Source: Candidatus Gastranaerophilales bacterium (GTDB lineage Bacteria > Cyanobacteriota > Vampirovibrionia > Gastranaerophilales > Gastranaerophilaceae). From it: a DNA stretch of 64,000 nt. The notes under the pieces were generated by a model. That model saw only the letters and a program-made list of their open reading frames with translations. It ran no database searches and was not told the DNA's origin. The position numbers and the translations under genes are program-made. This document shows, in pieces, positions 33,825 to 43,308 of the stretch; within the stretch, counting starts at the first letter, position 1; every line of letters begins with the position of its first letter. The stretch spans positions 124,001 through 188,000 of the forward strand of contig CALUVT010000001.1 of assembly GCA_944324345.1 (NCBI GenBank), given 5' to 3'.

Positions 33825-34151
33825 ATGAGCAGAAATTTAAAAGAATTGAGTGATGATTTAAAGGATTATATTATTGTACAGCAATCTGATGCTCATAACA
33901 AGGCTAATTTGCGGAAAGAAAGGTATAATAACTTAAAGCTTTCCATGGATATTGTTAGAAACTCAAGCCCGCATGTAGTAATTAGTATTGGGATGTCTGA
34001 AGCTGAATTCAATATTAGATCAGGCGATAAAACAAATGGAGGTTTAGGGCCTGATGAAAAATATGTTTATCGATGGCTTGGAAAGCCGGATTCTCTAACA
34101 GATTTGAATGATTGTTGGAAAGAAATGGCAAGAGAACACGGAAGGGGCTAA
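33825..34151 (+). CDS. Small hypothetical protein (108 aa)
   Basis: ATG 17 bases after UPF0210, probably the last gene of the operon. The first half is helical and charged. The second has G-M-S-E-A-E-F-N-I-R-S-G and G-G-L-G-P-D-E-K-Y-V, then a W-x-x-M end. No family recognised. Its last 4 bases overlap the end of uvrC on the other strand. Confidence 0.7.
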   Translation: MSRNLKELSDDLKDYIIVQQSDAHNKANLRKERYNNLKLSMDIVRNSSPHVVISIGMSEAEFNIRSGDKTNGGLGPDEKYVYRWLGKPDSLTDLNDCWKEMAREHGRG

Positions 34152-35809
34152 TTCTTTTTTATCATGTTTTTTGATCGCAGTTGTCTGTGATAAGTTATCG
34201 CAAATCTGTGTGCCTCATCTCTTATTCTTTGGAACAGGAACAGTGCACTGGAATTTCGAGGTAAAATAACAGGTTTTGATTGTTTTGGGAGGAACACTTC
34301 TTCATGCTTTTTTGCAAGACTAACAACATCAATTCCTTTTACTCCAAGCCCTTCAATAATTTCCATAACACTTGAAAGTTGACCTTTACCGCCATCAATT
34401 ATCATTAAATCCGGTTTTTCCCATTTCGCTTCACCCAAATGAGAAAGCCTTCTGGTTAAAACTTCTTTCATGGAAAGGAAGTCATCAGGTTTTCCCTCCG
34501 TCATTTTTACTTTAAACTTACGGTATTCTGATTTTTTAGGAAGTCCGTTTATAAAAGTTACCATTGAAGCTACAGTGTTTGTGCCTTGAATGTGCGAAAT
34601 ATCATAACATTCCATCCTGTGAGGGAAATTTTTAAGATTTAATTTTTCAGCCAAATATGAACCTATTTCATTAAAATCATCTCTGATTTTTGACATTTTT
34701 GAAATTTTCGCATTATCAAGAACAACTTTTGCATTTTTATCGGCAAGCATCAAGAGTTCTTTGCCTTGGGTGGATTTGCCGTAACTGATTTTGACCTTCT
34801 TTTGTGCAAGAATTTCAAGCCACTGTTCATAAAGTGCTTTTTCTCCAATTGTTTCTAATTCGTTTGAAACAATTCTGTCAGGGTATTCAAGCTTAAGAGT
34901 GCTGTAATACTCTTTGAAAAATGTTGCGAAAAATTCTGTTTTGTCTTCTTCTTCTACTTCGTACACAAAATCTTTTTTATCAATAAGTCTGCCTTCTCTA
35001 ATCATAAGAATTACTATAACAAATATACCCTCATCCGACATAAATGAAATTATATCTTCGTTCAATTTTGTATTTTCATAAACAACTTTTTGTTTCTCAA
35101 GGGTTTTAACTAAATCGTTATAGCTGTCGCGGAGCTTGGCTGCTTTTTCAAATTGAAGACTGTCTGAATATTTTTGCATTTGTTCTTTGATTTGTTTTAA
35201 AAGCTCTGATTGTCTGCCCGACAAAAATAATTCAGCTTGTTTAACAAGATTTTTGTATTCCTCTGATGTAACTTTATTTTGACAAGGTGCCATACATCTT
35301 CCAATGTGGTAGTAAAGACAGGGACGATCTTTAAATTTTGGGGTTTTACATTGCTTGAGCGGGAAAATTTTTTTTAAAAAATCCAAAGTTGCATGCATTG
35401 CTCTAACGTCCGTGTATGGACCGTAATAACGTCCTTTTTCGGGATTCATATTCTTTTTCCGTACTATTGTAATCCTTGGAAAATCTTCATCCGTAATCAA
35501 AAAGTACGGGTATTTTTTATCATCCTTTAAAAGTACATTATACTTGGGTTTGTATTTTTTTATTAAATGGCTTTCAAGAATCAGAGCTTCAACTTCTGTA
35601 TTTGTAATAATGTATTCGAGTCTTTCAATTTGGGATACAAGCACGTTTACCTTTACACTGTCGTGCTTTCTGTTGAAGTAACTCATTACACGGCGTTTAA
35701 GAATTTTGGCTTTACCAACGTAAATTACTTCCCCTGTTTTGTCGAAATATATGTAACATCCGGGAAGTGACGGTAATAATTTTAAAGTTTGTTTCAATTC
35801 GTCATTCAT
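34148..35809 (-). CDS. uvrC: Excinuclease ABC subunit C, lacking the helix-hairpin-helix tail
   Basis: 553 residues. The GIY-YIG 3' nuclease is at 15-95 (G-C-Y-I-Y-F, E-V-I-Y-V-G-K-A-K). The UVR/UvrB-binding motif lies near 205-235 (F-E-K-A-A-K-L-R-D). The RNase H-like 5' nuclease follows from about 390 (E-C-Y-D-I-S-H-I-Q-G, then I-I-D-G-G-K-G-Q-L near 475). It stops at L-R-S-K-N-M-I-K-K-N, where most UvrC proteins continue with a 50-60 residue (HhH)2 DNA-binding domain. It makes the two cuts of nucleotide excision repair. The stop overlaps the convergent gene's end. TATAAT lies 7 bases before the ATG with no Shine-Dalgarno, so the mRNA may be leaderless. Confidence 0.93.
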   Translation of the reverse strand: MNDELKQTLKLLPSLPGCYIYFDKTGEVIYVGKAKILKRRVMSYFNRKHDSVKVNVLVSQIERLEYIITNTEVEALILESHLIKKYKPKYNVLLKDDKKYPYFLITDEDFPRITIVRKKNMNPEKGRYYGPYTDVRAMHATLDFLKKIFPLKQCKTPKFKDRPCLYYHIGRCMAPCQNKVTSEEYKNLVKQAELFLSGRQSELLKQIKEQMQKYSDSLQFEKAAKLRDSYNDLVKTLEKQKVVYENTKLNEDIISFMSDEGIFVIVILMIREGRLIDKKDFVYEVEEEDKTEFFATFFKEYYSTLKLEYPDRIVSNELETIGEKALYEQWLEILAQKKVKISYGKSTQGKELLMLADKNAKVVLDNAKISKMSKIRDDFNEIGSYLAEKLNLKNFPHRMECYDISHIQGTNTVASMVTFINGLPKKSEYRKFKVKMTEGKPDDFLSMKEVLTRRLSHLGEAKWEKPDLMIIDGGKGQLSSVMEIIEGLGVKGIDVVSLAKKHEEVFLPKQSKPVILPRNSSALFLFQRIRDEAHRFAITYHRQLRSKNMIKKN

Positions 35810-35883
35810 TATCCATATTATAACATAGGTTCAATAATATATATGATTGAAAAAAATAAATCTGTAAATTATAATAGAAACAG

Positions 35884-36303
35884 ATGATACTGGAATTGCG
35901 AAAAGGATTTTTAATAGCTTTATTCATTGGCATAGGCTTTTCATTGATGCCTGTATTGGCTGCTCAGAAAGCTCCTGTATGGGAAGACTTTTGCCCTAAA
36001 GGTCTTGAAGATGCTGAATATAAAGAAATTCAATGGTTTTGGCCGGAGGGTACTAAGTCAACCCAAGAAATTTATAACTACTGGGCACAGAGGAGAGAAG
36101 AATTTAAATCAGGTTTGGCGGAATGCGAACAAATTCAAGGTGGTTTAAACAACAGTTGTTATGAAAATTTGCGTCAAAGACAGCTTTTTGTGAATGAACA
36201 GTACAATAAAGACATCAAACAGAAACAGATAACAAATCAAATATGGTTAGATGACCATGATAAAGGTTCAAGACCTATTATGATTAATATTTTTATGAAA
36301 TAG
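35884..36303 (+). CDS. Secreted hypothetical protein (139 aa)
   Basis: A typical signal peptide covers residues 1-27 (basic start, F-L-I-A-L-F-I-G-I-G-F core, cut after V-L-A-A). The mature part of about 110 residues is Glu/Lys/Trp-rich, with Cys residues in F-C-P-K, A-E-C-E and N-S-C-Y that could form disulfides. No family recognised; probably periplasmic. Gene starts 75 bases from the divergent uvrC start and is followed 38 bases later by the TPR-protease gene. Confidence 0.75.
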   Translation: MILELRKGFLIALFIGIGFSLMPVLAAQKAPVWEDFCPKGLEDAEYKEIQWFWPEGTKSTQEIYNYWAQRREEFKSGLAECEQIQGGLNNSCYENLRQRQLFVNEQYNKDIKQKQITNQIWLDDHDKGSRPIMINIFMK

Positions 36304-36341
36304 AATTTTTATCGTGTTTATTAATGTGGAGAATGTACATA

Positions 36342-37493
36342 ATGGATTTTAAACAGTCTTTAATATTGAGTAGCATAATCATTCTGGGAATAGTCGGGAT
36401 ATTTACGGGTTATTTAGTTTATCAAAATAATGTAAAAATTCATAGGGATTTTGTTGCAGCACAAGATGCTTTTAGAAATGCTGATCTTCAGCAAGCTGAA
36501 AGACTTTTGCAAGATGAGCCGCCGCGAGATATAGCTCGAGATTTTTATATTCTTAAATACAACGTGCAGATAAATTCAAATAAAATCTATCAGGCTGAAG
36601 AAACCTGTTTTAAGCTTTTGAAGTTAAACCAGAAAGATGCCTTTAGCAATTACTTATTGAGTTTAATATATTACAATTTAGGTGATAGTGATAAGACGGA
36701 ACTATATTTAAAAAATGCTGTAAAGTATTCTCCTGACAACGTTGATTACAAAATCGCTCTTGCAAATTTTTATGCAAATACCGGTAAAGATGATGAAGCT
36801 ATAAATTTATTTTTGGAGTTAAAAGAGCTAATTCCCGGTTATGAAGTAGCTTGGGCGACTATTGCCACGATTTATGAAAACAAAGGCGATTATGATAATG
36901 CGTTAAAATTCAGAAAAGAAGCTGCAGAAAAATTTAGCGATAACTCCTATGATCTTTATATGTTAGCTGCTTTGTATAATAAAATGGGGAAAAAAGATTT
37001 GGCAGCCGAATACTATGCAAAAACGGCAAAATTAGATACGCAAGGAAATACCGATGCGAAGTCTAAATATTTTGAAATAACGGGAAAGCCTTATCATAGT
37101 GCTCCTCAATTTAAAAATGAGAGTATTCCATATCAAAATGTAAATGGTTTGATGTTAGTAAATGTTTCTGTTAACGGTATTCCCGCAAGATTTTTAATTG
37201 ATACCGGGGCCTCAACTTCAGTTGTTTATGCAAATTTTCTCAAGAATAAGCATATCCCTGTAAAAACTAACATATTTGGGATTTCTCAGTCTGCAAACGG
37301 AACAAAAACTGTTACTCCGGTTGTAAATTTGAATATAAAGTTAGGAAGTCATGAATTTAAAGACTTAAAAACGTTTGTTATGCCTGTAGAAAATAAGGCA
37401 TTTGATGGAATTATAGGCACAGATATTCTTCAAAAACTTGATTACTACGCAGATCGACAAAGACAAATCATAACCGTAAGAAGTCTGGATTAA
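36342..37493 (+). CDS. Membrane-anchored TPR protein with a retropepsin-like aspartic protease domain
   Basis: 383 residues from the ATG at 36342, about 10 bases after GGAG; in-frame ATGs at 36324 and 36333 are less well placed. An N-terminal membrane anchor at about 5-26 is followed by four to five TPR-like hairpins (about 35-230: N-Y-L-L-S-L-I-Y-Y-N-L-G, V-A-W-A-T-I-A-T-I-Y). A single-domain aspartyl protease then spans 265-380 with the catalytic F-L-I-D-T-G-A-S-T near 284-292 and the flap/closing I-I-G-T-D-I-L near 358. This is the bacterial clan AA type, active as a dimer. Domain faces the periplasm if the anchor is N-in. Substrate unknown. Confidence 0.85.
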   Translation: MDFKQSLILSSIIILGIVGIFTGYLVYQNNVKIHRDFVAAQDAFRNADLQQAERLLQDEPPRDIARDFYILKYNVQINSNKIYQAEETCFKLLKLNQKDAFSNYLLSLIYYNLGDSDKTELYLKNAVKYSPDNVDYKIALANFYANTGKDDEAINLFLELKELIPGYEVAWATIATIYENKGDYDNALKFRKEAAEKFSDNSYDLYMLAALYNKMGKKDLAAEYYAKTAKLDTQGNTDAKSKYFEITGKPYHSAPQFKNESIPYQNVNGLMLVNVSVNGIPARFLIDTGASTSVVYANFLKNKHIPVKTNIFGISQSANGTKTVTPVVNLNIKLGSHEFKDLKTFVMPVENKAFDGIIGTDILQKLDYYADRQRQIITVRSLD

Positions 37494-37527
37494 TTGCGTT
37501 GATTTATAATAAAGATAAATAAAAAAA

Positions 37528-37551
37528 CGGGGGTAAATTCCCCCCGCTTTT
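37528..37551. terminator. Bidirectional terminator between the protease gene and gyrA
   Basis: CGGGGG and CCCCCG arms around a 7-base loop, with A-run before and T-run after, so it can end transcription from both convergent genes. Confidence 0.9.
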
Positions 37552-40113
37552 TTATTCTATATTGTTGTTATCTAAAAGACTTGTCTGTGAGATGTTTGAC
37601 TGAGTTTCTTGTGCATCCATCGCAGCAACATCTTTTTTAACTTGATCATCCTCATCAGGATTTACAATTTTGTTAACTGATACCACGGTGTCGTGATCTG
37701 TAAGATTTTGTGCTCTTACACCTGTTGCAGGACGTCCCTGACGAGAAATTGAACCGGCATTCAGTCTTGTAACAACACCGTTTGCGGTTACCATCATAAT
37801 ATCATCAGATTCTTTTACGATAGTCAATGCAACAAGTTTTGATGAAGTAGATTTAAACTTAGTTGCAATAAGCCCTATTCCGCCTCTGTTTTGGCTTCTG
37901 AATTCTGATAATTTTGTACGTTTACCAAAACCGTCGGATGTAACTACAAGTAAATCAGCATCATAATCACGCGGAACAATATCACAACCTACAATCTCAT
38001 CTCCTGTACGCAATTTCATAGATGTAACACCTCTTGCACTTCTTCCCAAAGGTCTTAAATCTTCAATCGGGAATCTGATTGCCATACCGCAAGATGTTCC
38101 GATAATAATTTCATCTCTTGCTGTTGCTAATTTTACCCAATCAAGCTCATCGTTTTCTTCCAAACCGATTGCTATAATTCCGTTTCTTCTGATATTTGTA
38201 AAGTTATCAAGTTCTATACGTTTGATATAGCCCTTTTTAGTAAGCATTATGAGGTTAAGATCATGAGAAAAATTACTTACAGGAACAACTGCTGTAATTC
38301 TTTCATCCTGATCAATTGGAAGGACATTAACTATTGGAAGTCCTTTTGCCTGACGTCCGCCTTCAGGGAAGTCATATACATTTAAGCTGTATACTGTTCC
38401 TTTAGATGAGAAGAACAATACTTTATCATGCATCATTGCTGTGAAGAAGTGTTGTATATCATCATCCTCTTTTGTTTTAATACCCGATTTTCCGCGTGTT
38501 GCACGATTTTGTCTCTCAAATGTATCCAAAGAAATTCGTTTTAAATATCCTTGATGTGTAATAAATACCGCCATCGGAGTGTTTGGAGTCAAATCTTCAA
38601 TTGTAACTTCTCCTTGTTCAGGCAATATTTGAGTTTTTCTGTCATCACCGTATTTTTCTTTGTCCTCAAGAAGTTCATTTTTGATGATGTTAAGGATTTT
38701 TTGACGGCTTGCTAAGATGTCTTCATATTCTGCAATTTTCTTAACAAGTTCATCATATTCGGCTTTAACTTTGTCCTGTTCCAAACCTGTTAATCTTCTC
38801 AATTGCATTTCAAGAATTGCATTTGCCTGATCAACGTCAAGCCCGAATCTGCTCATCAAACCTGTTCTTGCATCATCAGTAGTTTTTGAACTCTTGATAA
38901 GTTCAATAACTTCATCAATTGAACCCAAAGCAATAATTAATCCTGCTAAAATATGTGCTCTGATTTTAGCTTTTTTCAGGAAGAAAATAGTTCTTCTTGT
39001 AACAATTTCAACTCTGTGTTCTACAAATTCTGATAACACCTCATACAAATTCATCAATCTGGGTTGCTTACCGCACAATGCCAGCATGTTAACCCCGAAA
39101 GTTGTAGCAAGTTGGGTGTATTTGAATAAATTGTTTTTAACGACATCAGGTTTTGCGTCACGTTTAAGTTCAATAACAATACGCATACCCTCTCTGTCGG
39201 ATTCATCCCTAATATCTGAAATACCTGTAATTCTTTGATCTTTAACAAGCTCTGCAATTTTTTCAATTAAAACGGATTTGTTTACCTGATAAGGGATTTC
39301 TGTAACAACTATTGCAGTACGTCCCTGACGGCCACCTCCGCCTGCGATTTCTTCAAAATTTGCAACAGCTTGCATTTTGATAGAACCTCTACCTGTTTCA
39401 TAAGCTTGCTTGATATCATTTAGTCCGATAATAGTTGCAGCTGTAGGGAAATCAGGGCCTTTTACATATTCCATAAGTTCCGATACCGTGATATTGGGAT
39501 TATCAATCAGGGCGATTGTTCCGTCAACGATTTCACAAAGGTTATGCGGCGGAATATTTGTAGCCATACCGACAGCAATACCTGAACATCCGTTAAGTAA
39601 TAACATTGGAAGTCTTACAGGCAGAACTGAAGGTTCCTGTAATGAACCGTCGAAGTTCGGTTCAAATTCAACAGTTTCACAATCAATATCAGCAAGCATA
39701 GATTGGGTAATCTTGTGCATTCTAGCTTCTGTATAACGCATTGCAGCTGCACCGTCACCATCTACGGAACCAAAGTTTCCGTGACCGTCTACGGTTAAGT
39801 AACGAGTGGAAAAATCTTGAGCCATACGAACTAATGCCTCGTATACTGCTGTATCACCGTGAGGGTGATATTTACCTAATACTTCACCGACAATACGGGC
39901 ACATTTCTTAAAAGGTTTATCGGGAGTCATTCCAAGCTCATTCATCGCATACAAAATACGTCTATGAACAGGTTTTAAACCGTCCCTGACATCCGGCAGT
40001 GCACGTCCTACGATTACACTCATAGCATAATCTATATATGAACGTTTCATCTCTTCTCTTATATTTACAGGAACAATTTTCCCGTCAGCAAACATGTTTT
40101 GTTGATTGCTCAT
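37552..40113 (-). CDS. gyrA: DNA gyrase subunit A
   Basis: 853 residues. The breakage-reunion domain has the active-site Tyr in A-A-M-R-Y-T-E-A-R near 122 and the quinolone-region G-D-T-A-V-Y-E near 82-88. The C-terminal beta-pinwheel (about 510-810) carries the wrapping motif Q-N-R-G-G-I-G near 740, which matches the GyrA box and separates it from ParC. Partner GyrB is outside the window. At the quinolone hot-spot positions the sequence is G-D-T-A, with Thr where many bacteria have Ser; this is a natural variant in some groups. It introduces negative supercoils. The C-terminal 30 residues are acidic and unstructured. Confidence 0.97.
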   Translation of the reverse strand: MSNQQNMFADGKIVPVNIREEMKRSYIDYAMSVIVGRALPDVRDGLKPVHRRILYAMNELGMTPDKPFKKCARIVGEVLGKYHPHGDTAVYEALVRMAQDFSTRYLTVDGHGNFGSVDGDGAAAMRYTEARMHKITQSMLADIDCETVEFEPNFDGSLQEPSVLPVRLPMLLLNGCSGIAVGMATNIPPHNLCEIVDGTIALIDNPNITVSELMEYVKGPDFPTAATIIGLNDIKQAYETGRGSIKMQAVANFEEIAGGGGRQGRTAIVVTEIPYQVNKSVLIEKIAELVKDQRITGISDIRDESDREGMRIVIELKRDAKPDVVKNNLFKYTQLATTFGVNMLALCGKQPRLMNLYEVLSEFVEHRVEIVTRRTIFFLKKAKIRAHILAGLIIALGSIDEVIELIKSSKTTDDARTGLMSRFGLDVDQANAILEMQLRRLTGLEQDKVKAEYDELVKKIAEYEDILASRQKILNIIKNELLEDKEKYGDDRKTQILPEQGEVTIEDLTPNTPMAVFITHQGYLKRISLDTFERQNRATRGKSGIKTKEDDDIQHFFTAMMHDKVLFFSSKGTVYSLNVYDFPEGGRQAKGLPIVNVLPIDQDERITAVVPVSNFSHDLNLIMLTKKGYIKRIELDNFTNIRRNGIIAIGLEENDELDWVKLATARDEIIIGTSCGMAIRFPIEDLRPLGRSARGVTSMKLRTGDEIVGCDIVPRDYDADLLVVTSDGFGKRTKLSEFRSQNRGGIGLIATKFKSTSSKLVALTIVKESDDIMMVTANGVVTRLNAGSISRQGRPATGVRAQNLTDHDTVVSVNKIVNPDEDDQVKKDVAAMDAQETQSNISQTSLLDNNNIE

Positions 40114-40279
40114 GTTTTCCTACCCCTCTGTATTCATTAATAATTGATTTTTTGTCATGTAAGGGTTTATTTCCCTTGATAACATTGTATCACAAACACA
40201 TGTAATTGAGTAATTTTAAACTAATCTTTACAATAATAAATTTTTACAAAGGAGTAATATAGATGTTGATGTATTGTTT

Positions 40280-40822
40280 TTATTCGATTGTGTATTTTGA
40301 AGCTTCTTTGTTTAACATTTCCATATATTTTTTGTTATTTTTTTCGGCAAAATTTATTGCTTTTTTACGTGCTTCTTGTTGTCCGCCAAGTTCTGATGAG
40401 TAAAACCTTCTTGCAAATGAAAATCTGTCAAGGCCGCCGGTTTTGGAAGGTTTGTATACGGCTGTGTTGTATTCGTAATATTCCTTTGTATCAGGGTATG
40501 TTAAAAAGCCGACTATTGCAGCGTCAGGATATAAAAGTACGGATGCCCCTTTTGTTTGCTCTTGAATTTCATGAGCATACTGAGCTGCAGCGTCTGTCGG
40601 ATTGCTTAAATCAGGGAAATTGGTTAGGGATAATTTTGTATGCCAATTGTCTATATTTTCGTCTTTTAGATAGTAATTGTAATTTTTGGTTTTGCTTTCA
40701 GGATTTGAAAGAAGGTAGGTTTCTTTATCAAATTTTATTTTGTCGATTTGTGCAAAAGCCATACATTGACTTAGTGTTACTACGTTTATTAATACCAATA
40801 ATAATTTAATAAATTTATTCAT
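40280..40822 (-). CDS. Secreted hypothetical protein (180 aa)
   Basis: Starts at ATG 40822 with AAAGGA upstream; a longer frame from 40846 is less likely. Signal peptide at 1-25 (K-F-I-K-L-L-L-V-L, cut after M-A-F-A). The mature part, about 155 residues, contains W-H-T-K-L-S-L, a Y-P-D-A-A-I-V-G-F-L-T strand and a helical basic end with F-A-R-R-F-Y. No recognised family. Likely periplasmic or exported. Unlinked to neighbours in strand and spacing. Confidence 0.75.
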   Translation of the reverse strand: MNKFIKLLLVLINVVTLSQCMAFAQIDKIKFDKETYLLSNPESKTKNYNYYLKDENIDNWHTKLSLTNFPDLSNPTDAAAQYAHEIQEQTKGASVLLYPDAAIVGFLTYPDTKEYYEYNTAVYKPSKTGGLDRFSFARRFYSSELGGQQEARKKAINFAEKNNKKYMEMLNKEASKYTIE

Positions 40823-40945
40823 AAAAAATCCTTTCTTTGATTGCAAAGAAATTATTTACTTAATGTTTGTAAAAATCTATTACCCTTTTTGTTAGTTGAA
40901 TTGAACTGTTTATTGTATAATATTTATTAATAAGGAGATGGGATT

Positions 40946-41503
40946 ATGCCGTTTGAATTTGAACCGCAAAAGATTAAAGATGTAATTTTAGTTAAGCCGA
41001 AAGTTTTTGGGGATAACAGAGGATTTTTTATGGAAAGCTATAAAAAATCTGATTTTTACGCAAATGGTATAGCTGTTGAATTTAACCAGGATAACCATTC
41101 AAAATCCACTGCTCATGTTTTACGTGGGCTTCATTATCAGGCAAAGCCTTACGGGCAAGCAAAGCTTGTGAGATGCGGTCGTGGTAGAATTTACGATGTT
41201 GCAGTGGACATAAGACCTGAATCTGAAACTTTTGGACAGTATGTAAAAGTTGAATTGTCAGAAGAAAACAAGCACATGTTGTTTATTCCTGAAGGATTTG
41301 CTCATGGTTTTGTTGTTTTATCTGAGGAGGCTGAATTACTGTACAAGGCTAGCGGAGAATATGCACCGCTAGCAGACAGAGGGGTTTTGTGGTGCGATAA
41401 AGATATAAATATCGATTGGGAAATAGACTTTGAACCGATTTTGTCAGAAAAAGATAAGGTACAGCCATTTTTGAAGGATATAAACAAAGAGGAGTTATTA
41501 TAA
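40946..41503 (+). CDS. rfbC: dTDP-4-dehydrorhamnose 3,5-epimerase
   Basis: 185 residues, a cupin-fold RmlC. Key features are D-N-R-G-F-F-M-E near 24, the catalytic His in L-R-G-L-H-Y-Q near 58-64, K-L-V-R-C near 73 and F-I-P-E-G-F-A-H-G-F near 112-121. It epimerises C3 and C5 of dTDP-4-keto-6-deoxyglucose. First gene of rfbCBD, with one base between its stop and the rfbB start. AAGGAG precedes the ATG, and TATAAT is about 25 bases upstream. Confidence 0.95.
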   Translation: MPFEFEPQKIKDVILVKPKVFGDNRGFFMESYKKSDFYANGIAVEFNQDNHSKSTAHVLRGLHYQAKPYGQAKLVRCGRGRIYDVAVDIRPESETFGQYVKVELSEENKHMLFIPEGFAHGFVVLSEEAELLYKASGEYAPLADRGVLWCDKDINIDWEIDFEPILSEKDKVQPFLKDINKEELL

Positions 41504-41504
41504 T

Positions 41505-42482
41505 ATGAGAATACTTGTGACCGGTGGTGCAGGATTTATCGGAAGTTGTTTTGTCAGATATATGTTAAAAAATCATCCTGATTACAAAATAGTTAATCTG
41601 GACGCATTGACTTACGCCGGTAATATTGAAAACCTTGATGATGTAAAAGATAACCCGAATTATAAATTTGTTCATGGAAACATCTGTGATAAAAAGCTTG
41701 TTCCGGAACTGGTAGAACAAGTGGATATGGTCGTGAATTTTGCAGCAGAGTCTCATGTTGACAGGTCAATTACGGGCCCTGAAATTTTTATTGAAACCAA
41801 TGTAAAAGGTACATTGAATTTACTTCAAGCTGCAAGACAATTTAAAACACAAAGATACTTGCAAGTTTCGACTGATGAGGTTTACGGAACTTTAGGGAAA
41901 ACAGGATATTTTACGGAAACTACTCCTTTGGCTCCAAATAGCCCGTATTCAGCATCGAAAGCGTCTGCTGATATGTTGGTCAGAGCATATCATGAAACTT
42001 ATAATATGCCGGTTCTGACAACTCGCTGCTCGAACAATTACGGGCCTTACCAATATCCCGAAAAACTTATTCCGTTTTTCATATCAAAACTTTTGAGAGG
42101 AGAAAAAGTCCCTGTATATGGTGACGGTTTAAACGTTCGCGACTGGTTGTATGTTTATGATCATTGCTGTGCGATTGATACTGTTTTGCATAAAGGAAGA
42201 GTCGGCCAGGTTTATAATATCGGCGGACACAACGAAAAAACGAATATGGAAATTACTCACCTGATTCTTGATGCTATGGGCAAAGATGAAAGTTCTATTG
42301 AGTATGTACAGGATAGGCTCGGGCATGACAAGCGTTATGCAATTTGCAACGACAAAATTCAATCTGAATTGGGATGGAAACCTTCATTAACATTTGAAGA
42401 AGGCATAAAAATTACAATTAATTGGTATTTAAACCATCAGGATTGGATGAAAAGTATAGAAGCTAAAAAGGAATTAGTATAA
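41505..42482 (+). CDS. rfbB: dTDP-glucose 4,6-dehydratase
   Basis: 325 residues, extended short-chain dehydrogenase fold. The NAD site G-G-A-G-F-I-G-S is at 7-14. The catalytic S-T-D-E-V-Y-G is near 124-130 (Thr, Asp, Glu of dehydratases) and Y-S-A-S-K near 150-154. W-L-Y-V-Y-D-H near 215 fits substrate binding. It makes dTDP-4-keto-6-deoxyglucose from dTDP-glucose. Its TAA shares a base with the ATG of rfbD. No rfbA is linked, so the thymidylyltransferase must be elsewhere. Confidence 0.96.
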   Translation: MRILVTGGAGFIGSCFVRYMLKNHPDYKIVNLDALTYAGNIENLDDVKDNPNYKFVHGNICDKKLVPELVEQVDMVVNFAAESHVDRSITGPEIFIETNVKGTLNLLQAARQFKTQRYLQVSTDEVYGTLGKTGYFTETTPLAPNSPYSASKASADMLVRAYHETYNMPVLTTRCSNNYGPYQYPEKLIPFFISKLLRGEKVPVYGDGLNVRDWLYVYDHCCAIDTVLHKGRVGQVYNIGGHNEKTNMEITHLILDAMGKDESSIEYVQDRLGHDKRYAICNDKIQSELGWKPSLTFEEGIKITINWYLNHQDWMKSIEAKKELV

Positions 42483-43300
42483 TGAAAGTATTGGTGACAG
42501 GTGCAAATGGAATGTTAGGACAGGATTTGTGTCCTATATTAGAAGATAACGGTTACGAAGTTGTTGAAACAGATGTAAATACGTTGGATATTACAAATAT
42601 AGAGCAGGTAAAAACTGTTTTAAATAAAGAAAACCCCGATATTGTGGTTCATTGTGCCGCATATACAAATGTTGATAAGGCTGAAGAAGACTTGAAAACA
42701 GCTGAACTAATAAATGTAACCGGAACAGAAAATGTTGCAGAGGTATGCGGAAAATCAGGAATAACTTTAATTTATATCTCAACTGATTATGTTTTTGACG
42801 GGACAAAAAATTCTCCATATACACCTGAAGATATGCCAAATCCTATAAACAACTATGGAATTACAAAATATGAAGGGGAAGAAGCAGTAAGAAGTTTATG
42901 CGAAAAGTATTATGTGGCTCGTACTTCTTGGCTTTATGGTCATCATGGGAAAAATTTTGTAGAAACAATGTTAAAACTTGCTGACAACAATGAGGTTAAT
43001 GTTGTGGATGATCAAGTAGGCTGCCCAACTTGGACGGTTGAATTGGCAAATGGGATTGTCAAGTTGTTATCAAAACCTTATGGAACTTATCACATCTGTG
43101 GTTCGGGTTCAACAAGCTGGTACGGTTTTGCAAAGGAAATATTTGCACAGTCTAATCTGGATGTGAATTTGCATCCTTGTAAAACTGAAGCCTTTCCACG
43201 TCCTGCAAAACGTCCTTCGTACAGTGTTATGGAAAACAATGGTATCTGCAGAAATTGGCAAGCTGCGTTGAAAGATTATCTAAATTTAAGAGATGTTTAA
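42482..43300 (+). CDS. rfbD: dTDP-4-dehydrorhamnose reductase
   Basis: 272 residues. The NADPH site G-A-N-G-M-L-G-Q is at 7-14, S-T-D-Y-V-F-D-G near 99-106 and catalytic Y-G-I-T-K near 124-128. R-T-S-W-L-Y-G and a C-terminal R-P-x-x-S/R-P region follow. It finishes dTDP-L-rhamnose synthesis for surface polysaccharide. Last gene of the operon; it ends 8 bases from the convergent OmpH-like gene. Confidence 0.95.
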   Translation: MKVLVTGANGMLGQDLCPILEDNGYEVVETDVNTLDITNIEQVKTVLNKENPDIVVHCAAYTNVDKAEEDLKTAELINVTGTENVAEVCGKSGITLIYISTDYVFDGTKNSPYTPEDMPNPINNYGITKYEGEEAVRSLCEKYYVARTSWLYGHHGKNFVETMLKLADNNEVNVVDDQVGCPTWTVELANGIVKLLSKPYGTYHICGSGSTSWYGFAKEIFAQSNLDVNLHPCKTEAFPRPAKRPSYSVMENNGICRNWQAALKDYLNLRDV

Positions 43301-43308
43301 AAAAGTGA

